A stretch of DNA of 64,000 nt from the NCBI RefSeq assembly GCF_035593345.1, contig NZ_CP141606.1, forward strand, positions 4,774,001-4,838,000, read 5' to 3'. A program made the translations under genes and the position numbers. Source of the stretch: Lelliottia sp. JS-SCA-14 (GTDB taxonomy: Bacteria > Pseudomonadota > Gammaproteobacteria > Enterobacterales > Enterobacteriaceae). This document shows positions 50,350-58,376 of this stretch, piece by piece (the first letter of the stretch is position 1; each line of letters opens with the position of its first letter). The notes beneath the pieces are model-generated. The model saw only the letters and a list, made by a program, of their open reading frames with translations. It searched no databases and was not told the DNA's origin.

Positions 50350-52473
50350 TTACACGCGTTCAACGCCAATCAGAATGGCGGTTTCCGGGTCCAGAATCGG
50401 CAGGACGAGCCCCGCCTGCATCAGCCATTCGCCGCTCACCGTTTGCGGCGCTTCCATCCATGCCGGGAGTTTGCGCATGGTGTGGCCGCCTTCCCCGGTC
50501 AGGCGGATATTCGGGTGATCGAGCAACGAGATGCGGTACTGCGCGTCTGGCGCCAGGCCCGGCATGCGCAGCGGCATCATCAGGGTGTAATCCGGCATCG
50601 CCAGCTGGCTGACGATAAACAGCCCCTGCCGCTGGTCTTCACTCACTATACCCTGCGCCTGGGTGGTGGCGTCCGGCATATCCACGCGCCACTGGGTGCC
50701 GTGGTGAATCACCTCGCGCCACTGTTTGTGCAGCGCGGCATAGCGGCGGTAGCCTTCGCGCTCGTGCTCGTCGACGGTGAGCGGGTCCAGCTCCAGCCCC
50801 ATATGCCCAAACAGCGCCGTCAGCCCACGGAATTCAATGCTGTGCTGGCGGAAGGTAGCGTGGCATTTATGATGACCGATATGCGCGCCCATCACCTCCG
50901 GCGGGAAGAAGTAGCTCATTCCGCGCTGGATAGTGTTGCGCTCCAGCGCGTCGTTATTATCGGAGGCCCAGAAGCGATGGCAGCGGGTCAGCACTTCGTA
51001 ATCAATACGTCCGCCGCCGGACGAGCAGGATTCAAACTCCACCTGCGGGAAGCGCTGACCCAGCGTCTCAAGCAGACGATAATACTGGCGCGTTTGCGCA
51101 TCGGCGGCGGCTTTGCCGAGATGGCCCGGCTGCACCAGCTCGCGGTTCATGTCCCACTTCACGTAGTCCACCGGGTGCTCGCCCAGCAGCCAGCTCATGC
51201 GCTCCAGCAGATACTCGAAGGCTTCAGGTATGTTCAGGTTCAGCACCAGCTGATGTCGCCCCGTCGCCTGCGGATATCCCGGCAGGGCCAGCACCCAGTC
51301 AGGATGGGCGCGGTAGAGATCCGAGTCCGGGTTAATCATCTCCGGCTCCACCCAGATGCCAAACTCCATCCCGAGATTTTTGACGTGATTGATCACCGGC
51401 ATCAGGCCGTTGGGGTATTTTTTCTCGTCGAGCGTCCAGTCGCCGAGGGCGGCGTGGTCGTCGTTGCGCCCTTTAAACCAGCCGTCGTCGATGATGAAAC
51501 GCTCCACGCCCAGCGCCGCGGCTTCGTCGGCCATGCGCATGATGTATTCCGGATCGTGGTTGAAGTAGATCCCCTCCCAGGTGTTGAGATGCACCGGGCG
51601 CGGTTTGTTTTCCGGGAAGCGAATAATATTGTCACGCAGATAGCGGTGGAACTGCTGGCTCATGCCGTTCAGCCCCTGCGCGGAGTAGCTGGCGTAGAGC
51701 TTAGGCGTCCAGAGGGTTTCGCCCTCGGCAATCGCCATTTCCCCTGGCAGATAAAGCGCTTCGGCCTGCACGTAGCGGCGGCCATCGGTTTTGACTTCGG
51801 CGCGCAGGCGGTGGTTGCCGCTCCAGCCGAGATGCACACCCCACACGTCGCCGTGCATTTCGCCAAACGCCGGCGTGCCGGTCATCAGCGCCGGGAAATG
51901 TTCGTGAGAGGTGCGCCCGCGGCGGTTCTCAATCACAAAACTGTCGTGCTCAAGGGTCAGACGATGCGGCTGGAATTCGCGGATCCAGCGGCCATGAAAC
52001 GCCATCACCTCTTTCGCGCGCTCCGAAACCGGCAGCGTCACGGCCAGGCGATCGACTTGCCACGGCTGTGCCCGCAGGTTGGTCAGACCGTGGCGCACCA
52101 CCAGCACGCCGCTCTCATCGAGGGCCAGTTCGCTGGTCAGGCGTAGCCCGGCGTGTTCATCTTCTGCGGTAATGGTCAGGCTCTGGCCCTGCTGCTCTAT
52201 GGCGACGGTCCTGAAAACCGGCGACCCGTCCAGCCCCTGACGGTGGCCTTCGATGCCCGGCGCACCGAACAGACCCTGGCCCAGTTCGGCCATCAGCGTC
52301 AGCGGAATATCCACATCCAGCCTGCCGTTGGCCACCGGACGAATCAGGCTTTGCGCATCCTGCGGCGAAAAGTGGCGAAGGTGTGGCCCCCAGTAGACAA
52401 TTTCGGCGAACGGGTGAGTTTTGATCACCACGTCTGTCGTCGGGCTTTCGAGTCGTAAAATGGAATCTTGCAT
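50350..52473 (-). CDS. rafA: alpha-galactosidase, GH36
   Basis: A 707-residue cytosolic hydrolase of raffinose and melibiose (E. coli plasmid RafA is about 708). The N-terminal beta-sandwich is followed by a TIM barrel. The nucleophile is Asp441 in YVKWDMNREL, and CSSGGGRIDYE (483-493) plus SDNND (504-508) hold the acid/base aspartate. I start at MQDSILRLES, 7 nt after AGGAG. An inverted repeat encloses this ribosome binding site, and twin RafR operators lie just upstream. Confidence 0.95.
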   Translation of the reverse strand: MQDSILRLESPTTDVVIKTHPFAEIVYWGPHLRHFSPQDAQSLIRPVANGRLDVDIPLTLMAELGQGLFGAPGIEGHRQGLDGSPVFRTVAIEQQGQSLTITAEDEHAGLRLTSELALDESGVLVVRHGLTNLRAQPWQVDRLAVTLPVSERAKEVMAFHGRWIREFQPHRLTLEHDSFVIENRRGRTSHEHFPALMTGTPAFGEMHGDVWGVHLGWSGNHRLRAEVKTDGRRYVQAEALYLPGEMAIAEGETLWTPKLYASYSAQGLNGMSQQFHRYLRDNIIRFPENKPRPVHLNTWEGIYFNHDPEYIMRMADEAAALGVERFIIDDGWFKGRNDDHAALGDWTLDEKKYPNGLMPVINHVKNLGMEFGIWVEPEMINPDSDLYRAHPDWVLALPGYPQATGRHQLVLNLNIPEAFEYLLERMSWLLGEHPVDYVKWDMNRELVQPGHLGKAAADAQTRQYYRLLETLGQRFPQVEFESCSSGGGRIDYEVLTRCHRFWASDNNDALERNTIQRGMSYFFPPEVMGAHIGHHKCHATFRQHSIEFRGLTALFGHMGLELDPLTVDEHEREGYRRYAALHKQWREVIHHGTQWRVDMPDATTQAQGIVSEDQRQGLFIVSQLAMPDYTLMMPLRMPGLAPDAQYRISLLDHPNIRLTGEGGHTMRKLPAWMEAPQTVSGEWLMQAGLVLPILDPETAILIGVERV

Positions 52474-52474
52474 C

Positions 52475-52499
52475 GGACATCTCCTGTCATCAGATGTCC
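52475..52499 (-). promoter_or_regulatory. inverted repeat around the rafA ribosome binding site
   Basis: GGACATCT (52475-52482) and AGATGTCC (52492-52499) are perfectly complementary. On the rafA mRNA they can form an 8-bp stem whose loop and 3' arm include the AGGAG element. The rafA ATG follows the stem by one base. Confidence 0.65.
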
Positions 52500-52508
52500 T
52501 GAGTGTTG

Positions 52509-52547
52509 ATCCGAAACGTTTCGGATACCAACCCAAACGTTTCGGAT
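52509..52547 (-). promoter_or_regulatory. twin RafR operators before rafA
   Basis: ATCCGAAACGTTTCGGAT (52509-52526) is a perfect 18-bp palindrome. A second, one-armed variant with CAAACGTTTCGGAT centres at 52538/52539. The centres are 21 bp apart, two helical turns. The central AAACGTTT core is usual for LacI-family regulators, and the neighbouring rafR is the obvious partner. Confidence 0.82.
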
Positions 52548-52577
52548 CTGTGATCGACTTTTGAATTTTGCGGAGAT

Positions 52578-53573
52578 TTAGGCCGTCTGGCCCGGTGAAA
52601 ATTCAGGCTGCCACAGCACCTGTAGCCGGGAAATATCCTCGCCATTGATGAGCTGGCGCACCATGTCAGCGATTTGCTTGCCGACGCCCTCGCGGGTGGA
52701 CTGGATCACCGCCGCCACGTCGGCCTCGACAATGCTGTCCTGCGGCAGACCGTCGTACACTACCAGCGAAACTGCGTCGCTGCCGGTCAGTCGCCCCTGC
52801 TGGGCCAGCGCCATGGCGGCTCCGTCACCGTGGGTGTTGCAGTCGGTGACAATCGCGGTGGGCGGGTTGGACAGTGAAAGCAGCTCCAGCGTCGCGGTAT
52901 AGCCCGCGCGGCGCGACGGCGGCATGGTGCGCAGCCATTCGCTGGAAAGCCCCGCTTCGCGCAGGGCGTCGAGATAGCCCAGACGGCGCTGGGTGATAAA
53001 CGCCTGACTGTTGTTTTCGCCTAACAGGGCGATGCGCTGATGGCCTTTGTCGATCAGCCAGCGTGTGGCGCGATAGGTGCCCGCGTAGTTATCGAAATCA
53101 AACCACGCGTAGGGTTTCGGCAACTGGCTGCGGCCAAGGGCGAGGAACGGGAAACCGGCGTTTTGCAGCTGCGTGAGGCGCGGGTCCTGATCGAGGGTAT
53201 GGGCGACAATCAGGGCATCCACGCGGCGACTTTGCACCATGCGCATATAGCTGTGTTTGTCGGCGAGGTCATCGTCGGCGATCAGCAGCAAATCAATCTC
53301 ATGTCGCGCCAGTTCGTGGCTAATTTCGCCGACCATGTCCATAAACACGCTGTTATTAAGCGGAACCGGATGCACGGGAAACACCAGCCCGACGGCGTCA
53401 ATTTTGCCCATCTTCAGACGACGGGCAAAGGTGTTCGGTCGATAGCCACGGCGCTGCGCTTCGGCTTCCACGCGGGCGCGCGTCTCGCGAGAAACGTCAT
53501 CATATCCGTTGAGGGCGCGGCTGACGGTGGTAACCGACAGCCCCAGTTCTTTGGCAATGGCTTTGAGCGACAT
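52578..53573 (-). CDS. rafR: LacI-family repressor of the raffinose/melibiose genes
   Basis: A 331-residue LacI/GalR regulator. The helix-turn-helix is at the very N-terminus (LKAIAKELGLSVTTVSRALN) with the hinge helix PNTFARRLKMGK near residue 50. A periplasmic-binding-like sugar domain follows (GRSQLPKPYAWFDFDN, VTDCNTHGDGAAMAL). Probable inducer is melibiose or raffinose. It lies upstream of rafA on the same strand and only 20 bp after the XRE gene, so it may be partly co-transcribed with that gene. Confidence 0.88.
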   Translation of the reverse strand: MSLKAIAKELGLSVTTVSRALNGYDDVSRETRARVEAEAQRRGYRPNTFARRLKMGKIDAVGLVFPVHPVPLNNSVFMDMVGEISHELARHEIDLLLIADDDLADKHSYMRMVQSRRVDALIVAHTLDQDPRLTQLQNAGFPFLALGRSQLPKPYAWFDFDNYAGTYRATRWLIDKGHQRIALLGENNSQAFITQRRLGYLDALREAGLSSEWLRTMPPSRRAGYTATLELLSLSNPPTAIVTDCNTHGDGAAMALAQQGRLTGSDAVSLVVYDGLPQDSIVEADVAAVIQSTREGVGKQIADMVRQLINGEDISRLQVLWQPEFSPGQTA

Positions 53574-53593
53574 GATTTCCGTGTCCGAAGAAG

Positions 53594-54142
53594 TTAGTTT
53601 TGTTCCGCCACTAAAAGCGCGTGGGTGTCCGGTTCCAGCGCCTTAAAGATGTGCGGCTGGTCGGCGGGATAGCAGATGTAATCGCCCGGACCGAGCTCTT
53701 CCGGCGCGTCCGTCAGGCCGATCAGCGCCCGCCCCTGGGTGACAATAATGTGCTCCACAGAACCCGGCGGATGCGGCTGCGAAATGCGGTCCGCGCCCGG
53801 CTGGGTCATCAGGAGATAGACATCCCGACGCGCGCCCGGCGGGCAGGACGCCAGTAAAATCGCCTGATAGTTCGCCTGCTCGGCAATCACTTTGGTGCCT
53901 TCGCCCCGGCGGATCACCTGGGTGGTCGGCTGCTGCGGCTCCAGCAGACGCGCGAAGGGAATTCCGAGCGCCACGCACAGCGACCAGAGCGTTTCCAGGC
54001 TAGGATTGCCATTGCCCGACTCCAGTTGTGACAGCGTGGATTTGGCGATCCCGGCGCGGCGCGCGATTTCCGCCAGCGACAGCCCGGTTCGCAGGCGTTC
54101 CCGCACCAGGCTTTTGGCGATCACGCTGATTGGCTGCGTCAT
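53594..54142 (-). CDS. XRE-family regulator with C-terminal cupin
   Basis: A 182-residue transcription regulator. The XRE helix-turn-helix is at about 12-66 (LSLAEIARRAGIAKSTLSQL), and a small cupin (about 105-180: QPHPPGSVEHIIVTQGRALI) probably binds an amino acid or similar ligand. It is divergent from the AzlC/AzlD pair, and paired inverted repeats lie between them, so it is likely the local regulator of that exporter. I do not know a name for it. Confidence 0.85.
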   Translation of the reverse strand: MTQPISVIAKSLVRERLRTGLSLAEIARRAGIAKSTLSQLESGNGNPSLETLWSLCVALGIPFARLLEPQQPTTQVIRRGEGTKVIAEQANYQAILLASCPPGARRDVYLLMTQPGADRISQPHPPGSVEHIIVTQGRALIGLTDAPEELGPGDYICYPADQPHIFKALEPDTHALLVAEQN

Positions 54143-54162
54143 AAAACGGCCTCTTGTTCTAT

Positions 54163-54232
54163 ATATCGAACGAATCGTTCATCTTGAAAAACGAAATAGT
54201 TGCGTTCATTATAATGGAATCTCGTTCGATAT
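54163..54232. promoter_or_regulatory. operator-like inverted repeats between the XRE regulator and azlC
   Basis: A perfect palindrome GAACGA-A-TCGTTC lies at 54168-54180. A second arm TCGTTCGATAT at 54222-54232 is the exact complement of ATATCGAACGA at 54163-54173, about 59 bp away. The repeated element CGAACGA thus marks two sites flanking the divergent promoters. Confidence 0.75.
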
Positions 54233-54244
54233 GGCTAAAATTGT

Positions 54245-54904
54245 ATGAAGAACTCCCTCTCCTGCCTGAAAGGCGACACGATAAAAGCGATCGTGCTGGT
54301 GTGCCTCGCCGTCGGCGTGGTCGGCATGTCCTACGGCTCGCTGGCGATGGCTTACGGCTTCCCGGTGTGGGTGCCGTTTTTACTCTCGATTACGGTGCTT
54401 GCGGGTGCGTCAGAATTTATGTTTATCGGCATCGTTGCCAGCGGCGGTAATCCCCTTGCGGCAGCGGCGGCGGGTTTGTTGGTCAATGGCCGCCACGTGC
54501 CGTTCGGCGTGACGGTGCGGGAGCTGGTGGGAAAACGCGGCCTGAGCTTCCTCGGCTGCCACATCATGAACGACGAAAGCGTGGTGTTTGGCCTATCGCA
54601 GAAAACGCCCGAGCAGCGCAAAGCCGCCTACTGGCTGTGCGGCATGGGCGTGGCGATCGTCTGGCCACTCGGCACGCTTTTAGGGGCGATGGTCGGCAAA
54701 CTGCTGCCCGCGCCGGAAACCATCGGTCTCGACGCCGTATTCCCGGCGATTTTGCTGGCGTTAGTGGTTCCGGCGTTTAAAAACCGCACTACGCTGATTC
54801 GCGCCTGCAGCGGCGCGGCGCTGTCGCTCGCCGCGGTGCCGTTCGCGCCGGTCGGTTTGCCGGTGTTGTTGTCATTGCTGGGTCTCGCCGCGAGGAAGAA
54901 ATAA
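54245..54904 (+). CDS. AzlC-family branched-chain amino-acid exporter, large subunit
   Basis: A 219-residue membrane protein with five to six helices, typical of AzlC/YgaZ. Conserved marks are the MSYGSLAMAYGFPVWVPFLL and LLVNGRHVPFGVTVRE segments. AzlCD proteins export valine, leucine, isoleucine or analogues. The stop overlaps the AzlD start (TAATG). It is probably controlled by the divergent XRE-cupin regulator. Confidence 0.88.
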   Translation: MKNSLSCLKGDTIKAIVLVCLAVGVVGMSYGSLAMAYGFPVWVPFLLSITVLAGASEFMFIGIVASGGNPLAAAAAGLLVNGRHVPFGVTVRELVGKRGLSFLGCHIMNDESVVFGLSQKTPEQRKAAYWLCGMGVAIVWPLGTLLGAMVGKLLPAPETIGLDAVFPAILLALVVPAFKNRTTLIRACSGAALSLAAVPFAPVGLPVLLSLLGLAARKK

Positions 54905-55227
54905 TGGGAAATATGACGGTCTTTATCCTCGGCATCGCGATTTTGTCGGCGGGTACCTATCTGATGCGCCTCGGCGGAGCGAAACTCGGCAGCCGCCTGG
55001 CGCTGTCCGAGCGTTCTCAGGCGTTGCTCTCAGATGCGGCAACGGTGCTGCTGTTTTCCGTGGCGCTGGCAACCACCTTCTACGAGGGCGATCATTTTGC
55101 CGGTATGGCGCGCGTGCTCGGCGTGGCGTTTGCCGTGTTTCTGGCCTGGCGCAAAGTGCCGCTGATCCTGGTGATTATCTCCGCGGCGGTAGTGACGGCG
55201 CTGCTGCGGGTGGCCGGAATCCATTGA
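54904..55227 (+). CDS. AzlD-family branched-chain amino-acid exporter, small subunit
   Basis: A 107-residue membrane protein with three to four helices, characteristic of AzlD/YgaH (LSAGTYLMRLGGAKLGSRLA, followed by WRKVPLILVIISAAVVTALL). It forms the export complex with the preceding AzlC protein. A long hairpin follows its stop. Confidence 0.87.
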   Translation: MGNMTVFILGIAILSAGTYLMRLGGAKLGSRLALSERSQALLSDAATVLLFSVALATTFYEGDHFAGMARVLGVAFAVFLAWRKVPLILVIISAAVVTALLRVAGIH

Positions 55228-55236
55228 TAAAACACA

Positions 55237-55266
55237 TTCCCTGATGATGAAAGATTCATCAGGGAA
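55237..55266 (+). terminator. hairpin after azlD, probable terminator
   Basis: An 11-bp perfect stem TTCCCTGATGA / TCATCAGGGAA with an 8-nt loop lies 10 bp past the stop. It lacks a T-run, so termination may be Rho-assisted. Confidence 0.6.
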
Positions 55267-55412
55267 AGATCACGCAACAGAATGTGGGTTCGCCCACAAA
55301 ACGCCCCTTTGATTCCCTGCTCTGTTGTCACACCGCGCTGACATATTCCCTCTCATAGCCCCCGCCTTGCCCTCGTAGAATGGCTGCAGACATTTTCTGC
55401 TGGAGTGGCACC

Positions 55413-55859
55413 ATGGCTCTACTGACTTCCCGCTGCATTAACCTCGATATTCACGGCAACAGCCCCTATTCGGTGCTGAAAGCTCTCTCCGATATGGCCT
55501 TTCAGAACGGTTTTATCACCGACCGCAGCGCCTTTTTGCAGACGCTGTTACTGCGCGAAAAACTGCATTCCACCGGGTTTGGATCCGGCATCGCCGTGCC
55601 GCACGGCAAGAGCGCGACCGTCAAACAGCCCTTTATCCTCTTCGCGCGCCAGACGGCGGGCGTGGAGTGGAAAGCCAGCGATGACGAGCCCGTCACCTGC
55701 TGGATCTGCCTCGGCGTGCCGCAGGAGGGCGAGGACGATCAGGTGAAAGTGATCGGCAGCCTGTGCCGCAAAATCATCCACGCCGATTTTATCGCCCAGC
55801 TCAAACAGGGCGATGCCGACCAGATCCTGGCGCTGCTCAACCAGACGCTCAGCCATTAG
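55413..55859 (+). CDS. frvA: fructose-like PTS enzyme IIA FrvA
   Basis: A 148-residue PTS EIIA of the fructose/mannitol family. The phospho-acceptor is His64 in GSGIAVPHGKS. It takes phosphate from HPr and passes it to FrvB. I start at MALLTSRCINLDIHG, 7 nt after GGAG; an in-frame reading 11 codons longer runs through the promoter. The length agrees with E. coli FrvA. First gene of frvABXR. Confidence 0.9.
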   Translation: MALLTSRCINLDIHGNSPYSVLKALSDMAFQNGFITDRSAFLQTLLLREKLHSTGFGSGIAVPHGKSATVKQPFILFARQTAGVEWKASDDEPVTCWICLGVPQEGEDDQVKVIGSLCRKIIHADFIAQLKQGDADQILALLNQTLSH

Positions 55860-55870
55860 AGGGGTTACCC

Positions 55871-57316
55871 ATGGAAAAATCCTTACGCCTGGTGGCGATC
55901 ACCAACTGCCCGGCAGGCATTGCCCACACCTACATGGTGGCCGAGGCGCTGGAGCGCAAAGCGAGCGATCTGGGCCACAGCATTCAGGTGGAAACTCAGG
56001 GTTCGAGCGGGGTGGAAAATCACCTGAGCGACGCCGCCATTCACGCCGCGGATTATGTGATTCTGGCGACCGGCCGCGGCCTGAGCGCCGATGACCGCGC
56101 GCGCTTTGCAGGCAAGCAGGTGTATCAAATCCCGATCTCCCAGGCGCTAAAAAATATCGACGCCATTTTTGAACAATTAGCCTCGCAATCACAGCTTTTC
56201 AGCGCCGATAGCAGCGTAAAGCTGGGCAAACAGGATGTGCAGCAGGGCAGCGTGATGAGCCACCTGATGGCAGGCGTGTCGGCGGCCCTGCCGTTTGTGA
56301 TTGGCGGCGGTATTCTCGTCGCCCTCGCCAATATGCTGGTGCAGTTCGGCCTGCCGTACACGGATATGGCGAAGGGGGCGCCGTCGTTTACCTGGGTGAT
56401 CGAATCCATCGGTTATCTGGGATTCACCTTTATGATCCCGATTATGGGCGCGTACATCGCCCTGTCGATTGCCGATAAACCGGCGTTCGCCCCTGCCTTT
56501 TTGGTCTGCTATCTGGCGAACGACAAAGGGCTGCTCGGCACTCAGTCCGGCGCGGGTTTTCTCGGCGCGGTGGTGCTGGGGCTGGCGATCGGTTATTTCG
56601 TACTGTGGTTCCGCAAGGTGAAACTGGGCAAGGCGCTGCAGCCGCTGCTCGGGTCGATGCTGATCCCCTTTGTCACTTTGCTGGTGTTTGGCGTGCTGAC
56701 GTATTACGTGATTGGCCCGCTGATGTCCGACCTGATGGGCGGCCTGCTGCATTTCCTCAACACCATTCCACCGTCAATGAAGCTCGGCGCGGCCTTCCTG
56801 GTCGGCGCAATGCTGGCCTTTGATATGGGCGGCCCGGTCAACAAAACCGCGTGGTTCTTCTGCTTCTCCCTGCTGGAAAAACATATCTACGACTGGTACG
56901 CCATCGTCGGCGTGGTGGCCCTGATGCCGCCCGTCGCGGCAGGGATTGCGACCTATCTTGCGCCGAAACTCTTTACCGCGCAGGAGAAAGCGGCGGCCAG
57001 CAGCGCGATTGTGGTGGGCGCGACCGTCGCCACCGAACCGGCGATTCCTTACGCCCTCGCCGCGCCGCTGCCGATGCTGACCGCCAATACCCTGAGCGGC
57101 GGTATCGCGGGGATGCTGACCATTTCGTTTGGCATTCAGCGCCTGGCGCCGGGGCTGGGCGTATTTGACCCGCTGATCGGCCTGATGTCTCCGGGGGGTT
57201 CTTTCTATCTGGTGCTGGCCATCGGCCTGGCGCTGAATGTTTCGCTGATTATTTTACTGAAAAGCTGGTGGCTGAAGCGTCAGGCCGCTCGTCTGGAGAT
57301 GTCCCATGAACATTGA
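55871..57316 (+). CDS. frvB: fructose-like PTS enzyme IIBC FrvB
   Basis: A 481-residue fusion. The IIB domain (about 1-105) has the phospho-cysteine Cys13 in ITNCPAGIAHTYM; the IIC domain (about 130-470) has eight to ten helices with DMGGPVNKTAW and VATEPAIPYALAAP, the fructose-family substrate loop. The start is MEKSLRLVAITNCP, 11 bp after the frvA stop. The sugar substrate of Frv is unknown in E. coli. Confidence 0.93.
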   Translation: MEKSLRLVAITNCPAGIAHTYMVAEALERKASDLGHSIQVETQGSSGVENHLSDAAIHAADYVILATGRGLSADDRARFAGKQVYQIPISQALKNIDAIFEQLASQSQLFSADSSVKLGKQDVQQGSVMSHLMAGVSAALPFVIGGGILVALANMLVQFGLPYTDMAKGAPSFTWVIESIGYLGFTFMIPIMGAYIALSIADKPAFAPAFLVCYLANDKGLLGTQSGAGFLGAVVLGLAIGYFVLWFRKVKLGKALQPLLGSMLIPFVTLLVFGVLTYYVIGPLMSDLMGGLLHFLNTIPPSMKLGAAFLVGAMLAFDMGGPVNKTAWFFCFSLLEKHIYDWYAIVGVVALMPPVAAGIATYLAPKLFTAQEKAAASSAIVVGATVATEPAIPYALAAPLPMLTANTLSGGIAGMLTISFGIQRLAPGLGVFDPLIGLMSPGGSFYLVLAIGLALNVSLIILLKSWWLKRQAARLEMSHEH

Positions 57317-58367
57317 GCTACTGAAAACCCTGTGCGATTGCAGCGCGGTCAGCGGGGATGAGCAGGAGGTGCGCGATGTGCTTATCCACACCCTGGAAAA
57401 ACACGCCGATGAAATCCGCTTCGACGGACTGGGGAGTTTTATCGCCCGCAAAGGTACGCGCGGCCCGAAAGTCGCCATCGTCGGGCACATGGACGAAGTG
57501 GGGTTGATGGTCACCCATATCACCGACGAGGGTTTTATCCGCTTCGACACCATCGGCGGCTGGTGGAGCCAGTCGATGCTCAATCATCGCGTGACCATTC
57601 GCACCCGCTGCGGGAGCAAAATCCCCGGCGTGATCGGCTCAGTCGCGCCCCATGCGCTAAGTGAAAAACAAAAGCAGCAGCCAATGACTTTTGACGAGAT
57701 GTTTGTCGATATTGGCGCGAACAGCCGCGAAGAGGTCGTCAAACGTGGCATTGCGATGGGAGATTTTATCAGCCCGGAAGCCAATTTCGCTCAATGGGGC
57801 GAGGACAAAATCGTCGCCAAGGCGCTGGATAATCGCGTCGGCTGTGCGCTGATGGCGGAGCTTTTCCAGCGCGTTGATAACCCGAATATCACCCTTTATG
57901 GCGTCGGGAGCGTGGAAGAAGAGGTGGGTCTGCGCGGGGCGCAAACCTCCGCCGAGTCGATTAAACCGGATGTGGTGATTGTGCTGGACACCGCCGTGGC
58001 GGGCGACGTGCCGGGCATCGACGCGGTGAAATATCCGCTCAAACTCGGTCACGGGCCGGGAGTGATGCTGTTCGACAAACGCTATTTCCCGAATCAGAAA
58101 CTGCTGGCGGCGCTGAAAGCCAGCGCAGAAATACGGGAAGCCGTGCTGCAATTTAGCACCATGAAAACCGGTGCCACCGACGGCGGGCGGTATAACGTGA
58201 TGGGCGGGGGCCGTCCGGTGGTGGCACTTTGCCTGCCGACACGTTATCTGCACGCCAATAGCGGTATGATTTCGGCAACGGATTACGATGCGGCGTTCAC
58301 CATTGTGCACGAGCTGTTGATGTCCCTCGACGAGGAGCACGTCGCCGCGTTTACGCAGTTTCGCTAA
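57306..58367 (+). CDS. frvX: M42-family metallopeptidase FrvX
   Basis: A 353-residue dinuclear-metal aminopeptidase or deblocking peptidase. Metal and catalytic motifs run in order: VGHMDEVG (about 58), KALDNRVGC (about 175), VGSVEEEVGLRG, VLDTAVAGD and PTRYLHANSGM. It overlaps frvB by 11 bp, so it is firmly in the operon. Why a PTS operon carries a peptidase is unexplained; an amide- or peptide-linked sugar substrate is one idea. Confidence 0.92.
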   Translation: MNIELLKTLCDCSAVSGDEQEVRDVLIHTLEKHADEIRFDGLGSFIARKGTRGPKVAIVGHMDEVGLMVTHITDEGFIRFDTIGGWWSQSMLNHRVTIRTRCGSKIPGVIGSVAPHALSEKQKQQPMTFDEMFVDIGANSREEVVKRGIAMGDFISPEANFAQWGEDKIVAKALDNRVGCALMAELFQRVDNPNITLYGVGSVEEEVGLRGAQTSAESIKPDVVIVLDTAVAGDVPGIDAVKYPLKLGHGPGVMLFDKRYFPNQKLLAALKASAEIREAVLQFSTMKTGATDGGRYNVMGGGRPVVALCLPTRYLHANSGMISATDYDAAFTIVHELLMSLDEEHVAAFTQFR

Positions 58368-58376
58368 GGATGCAGC

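Noticed and set aside
50443..52146. A 567-codon open frame on the plus strand opposite rafA.
   Set aside because: It mirrors rafA, has no conserved domain by eye and is rich in His, Arg and Gln as expected from antisense reading of GC-rich DNA. rafA has complete catalytic motifs.
52475..52499. GGACATCT and AGATGTCC before rafA as MetJ boxes.
   Set aside because: MetJ needs at least two adjacent 8-bp boxes in tandem; these are inverted arms 9 bp apart in a sugar operon.
55763..55870. A 36-residue N-terminal extension of FrvB.
   Set aside because: It lies inside frvA in another frame; the ATG at 55871 starts the IIB domain at once, as in the family.
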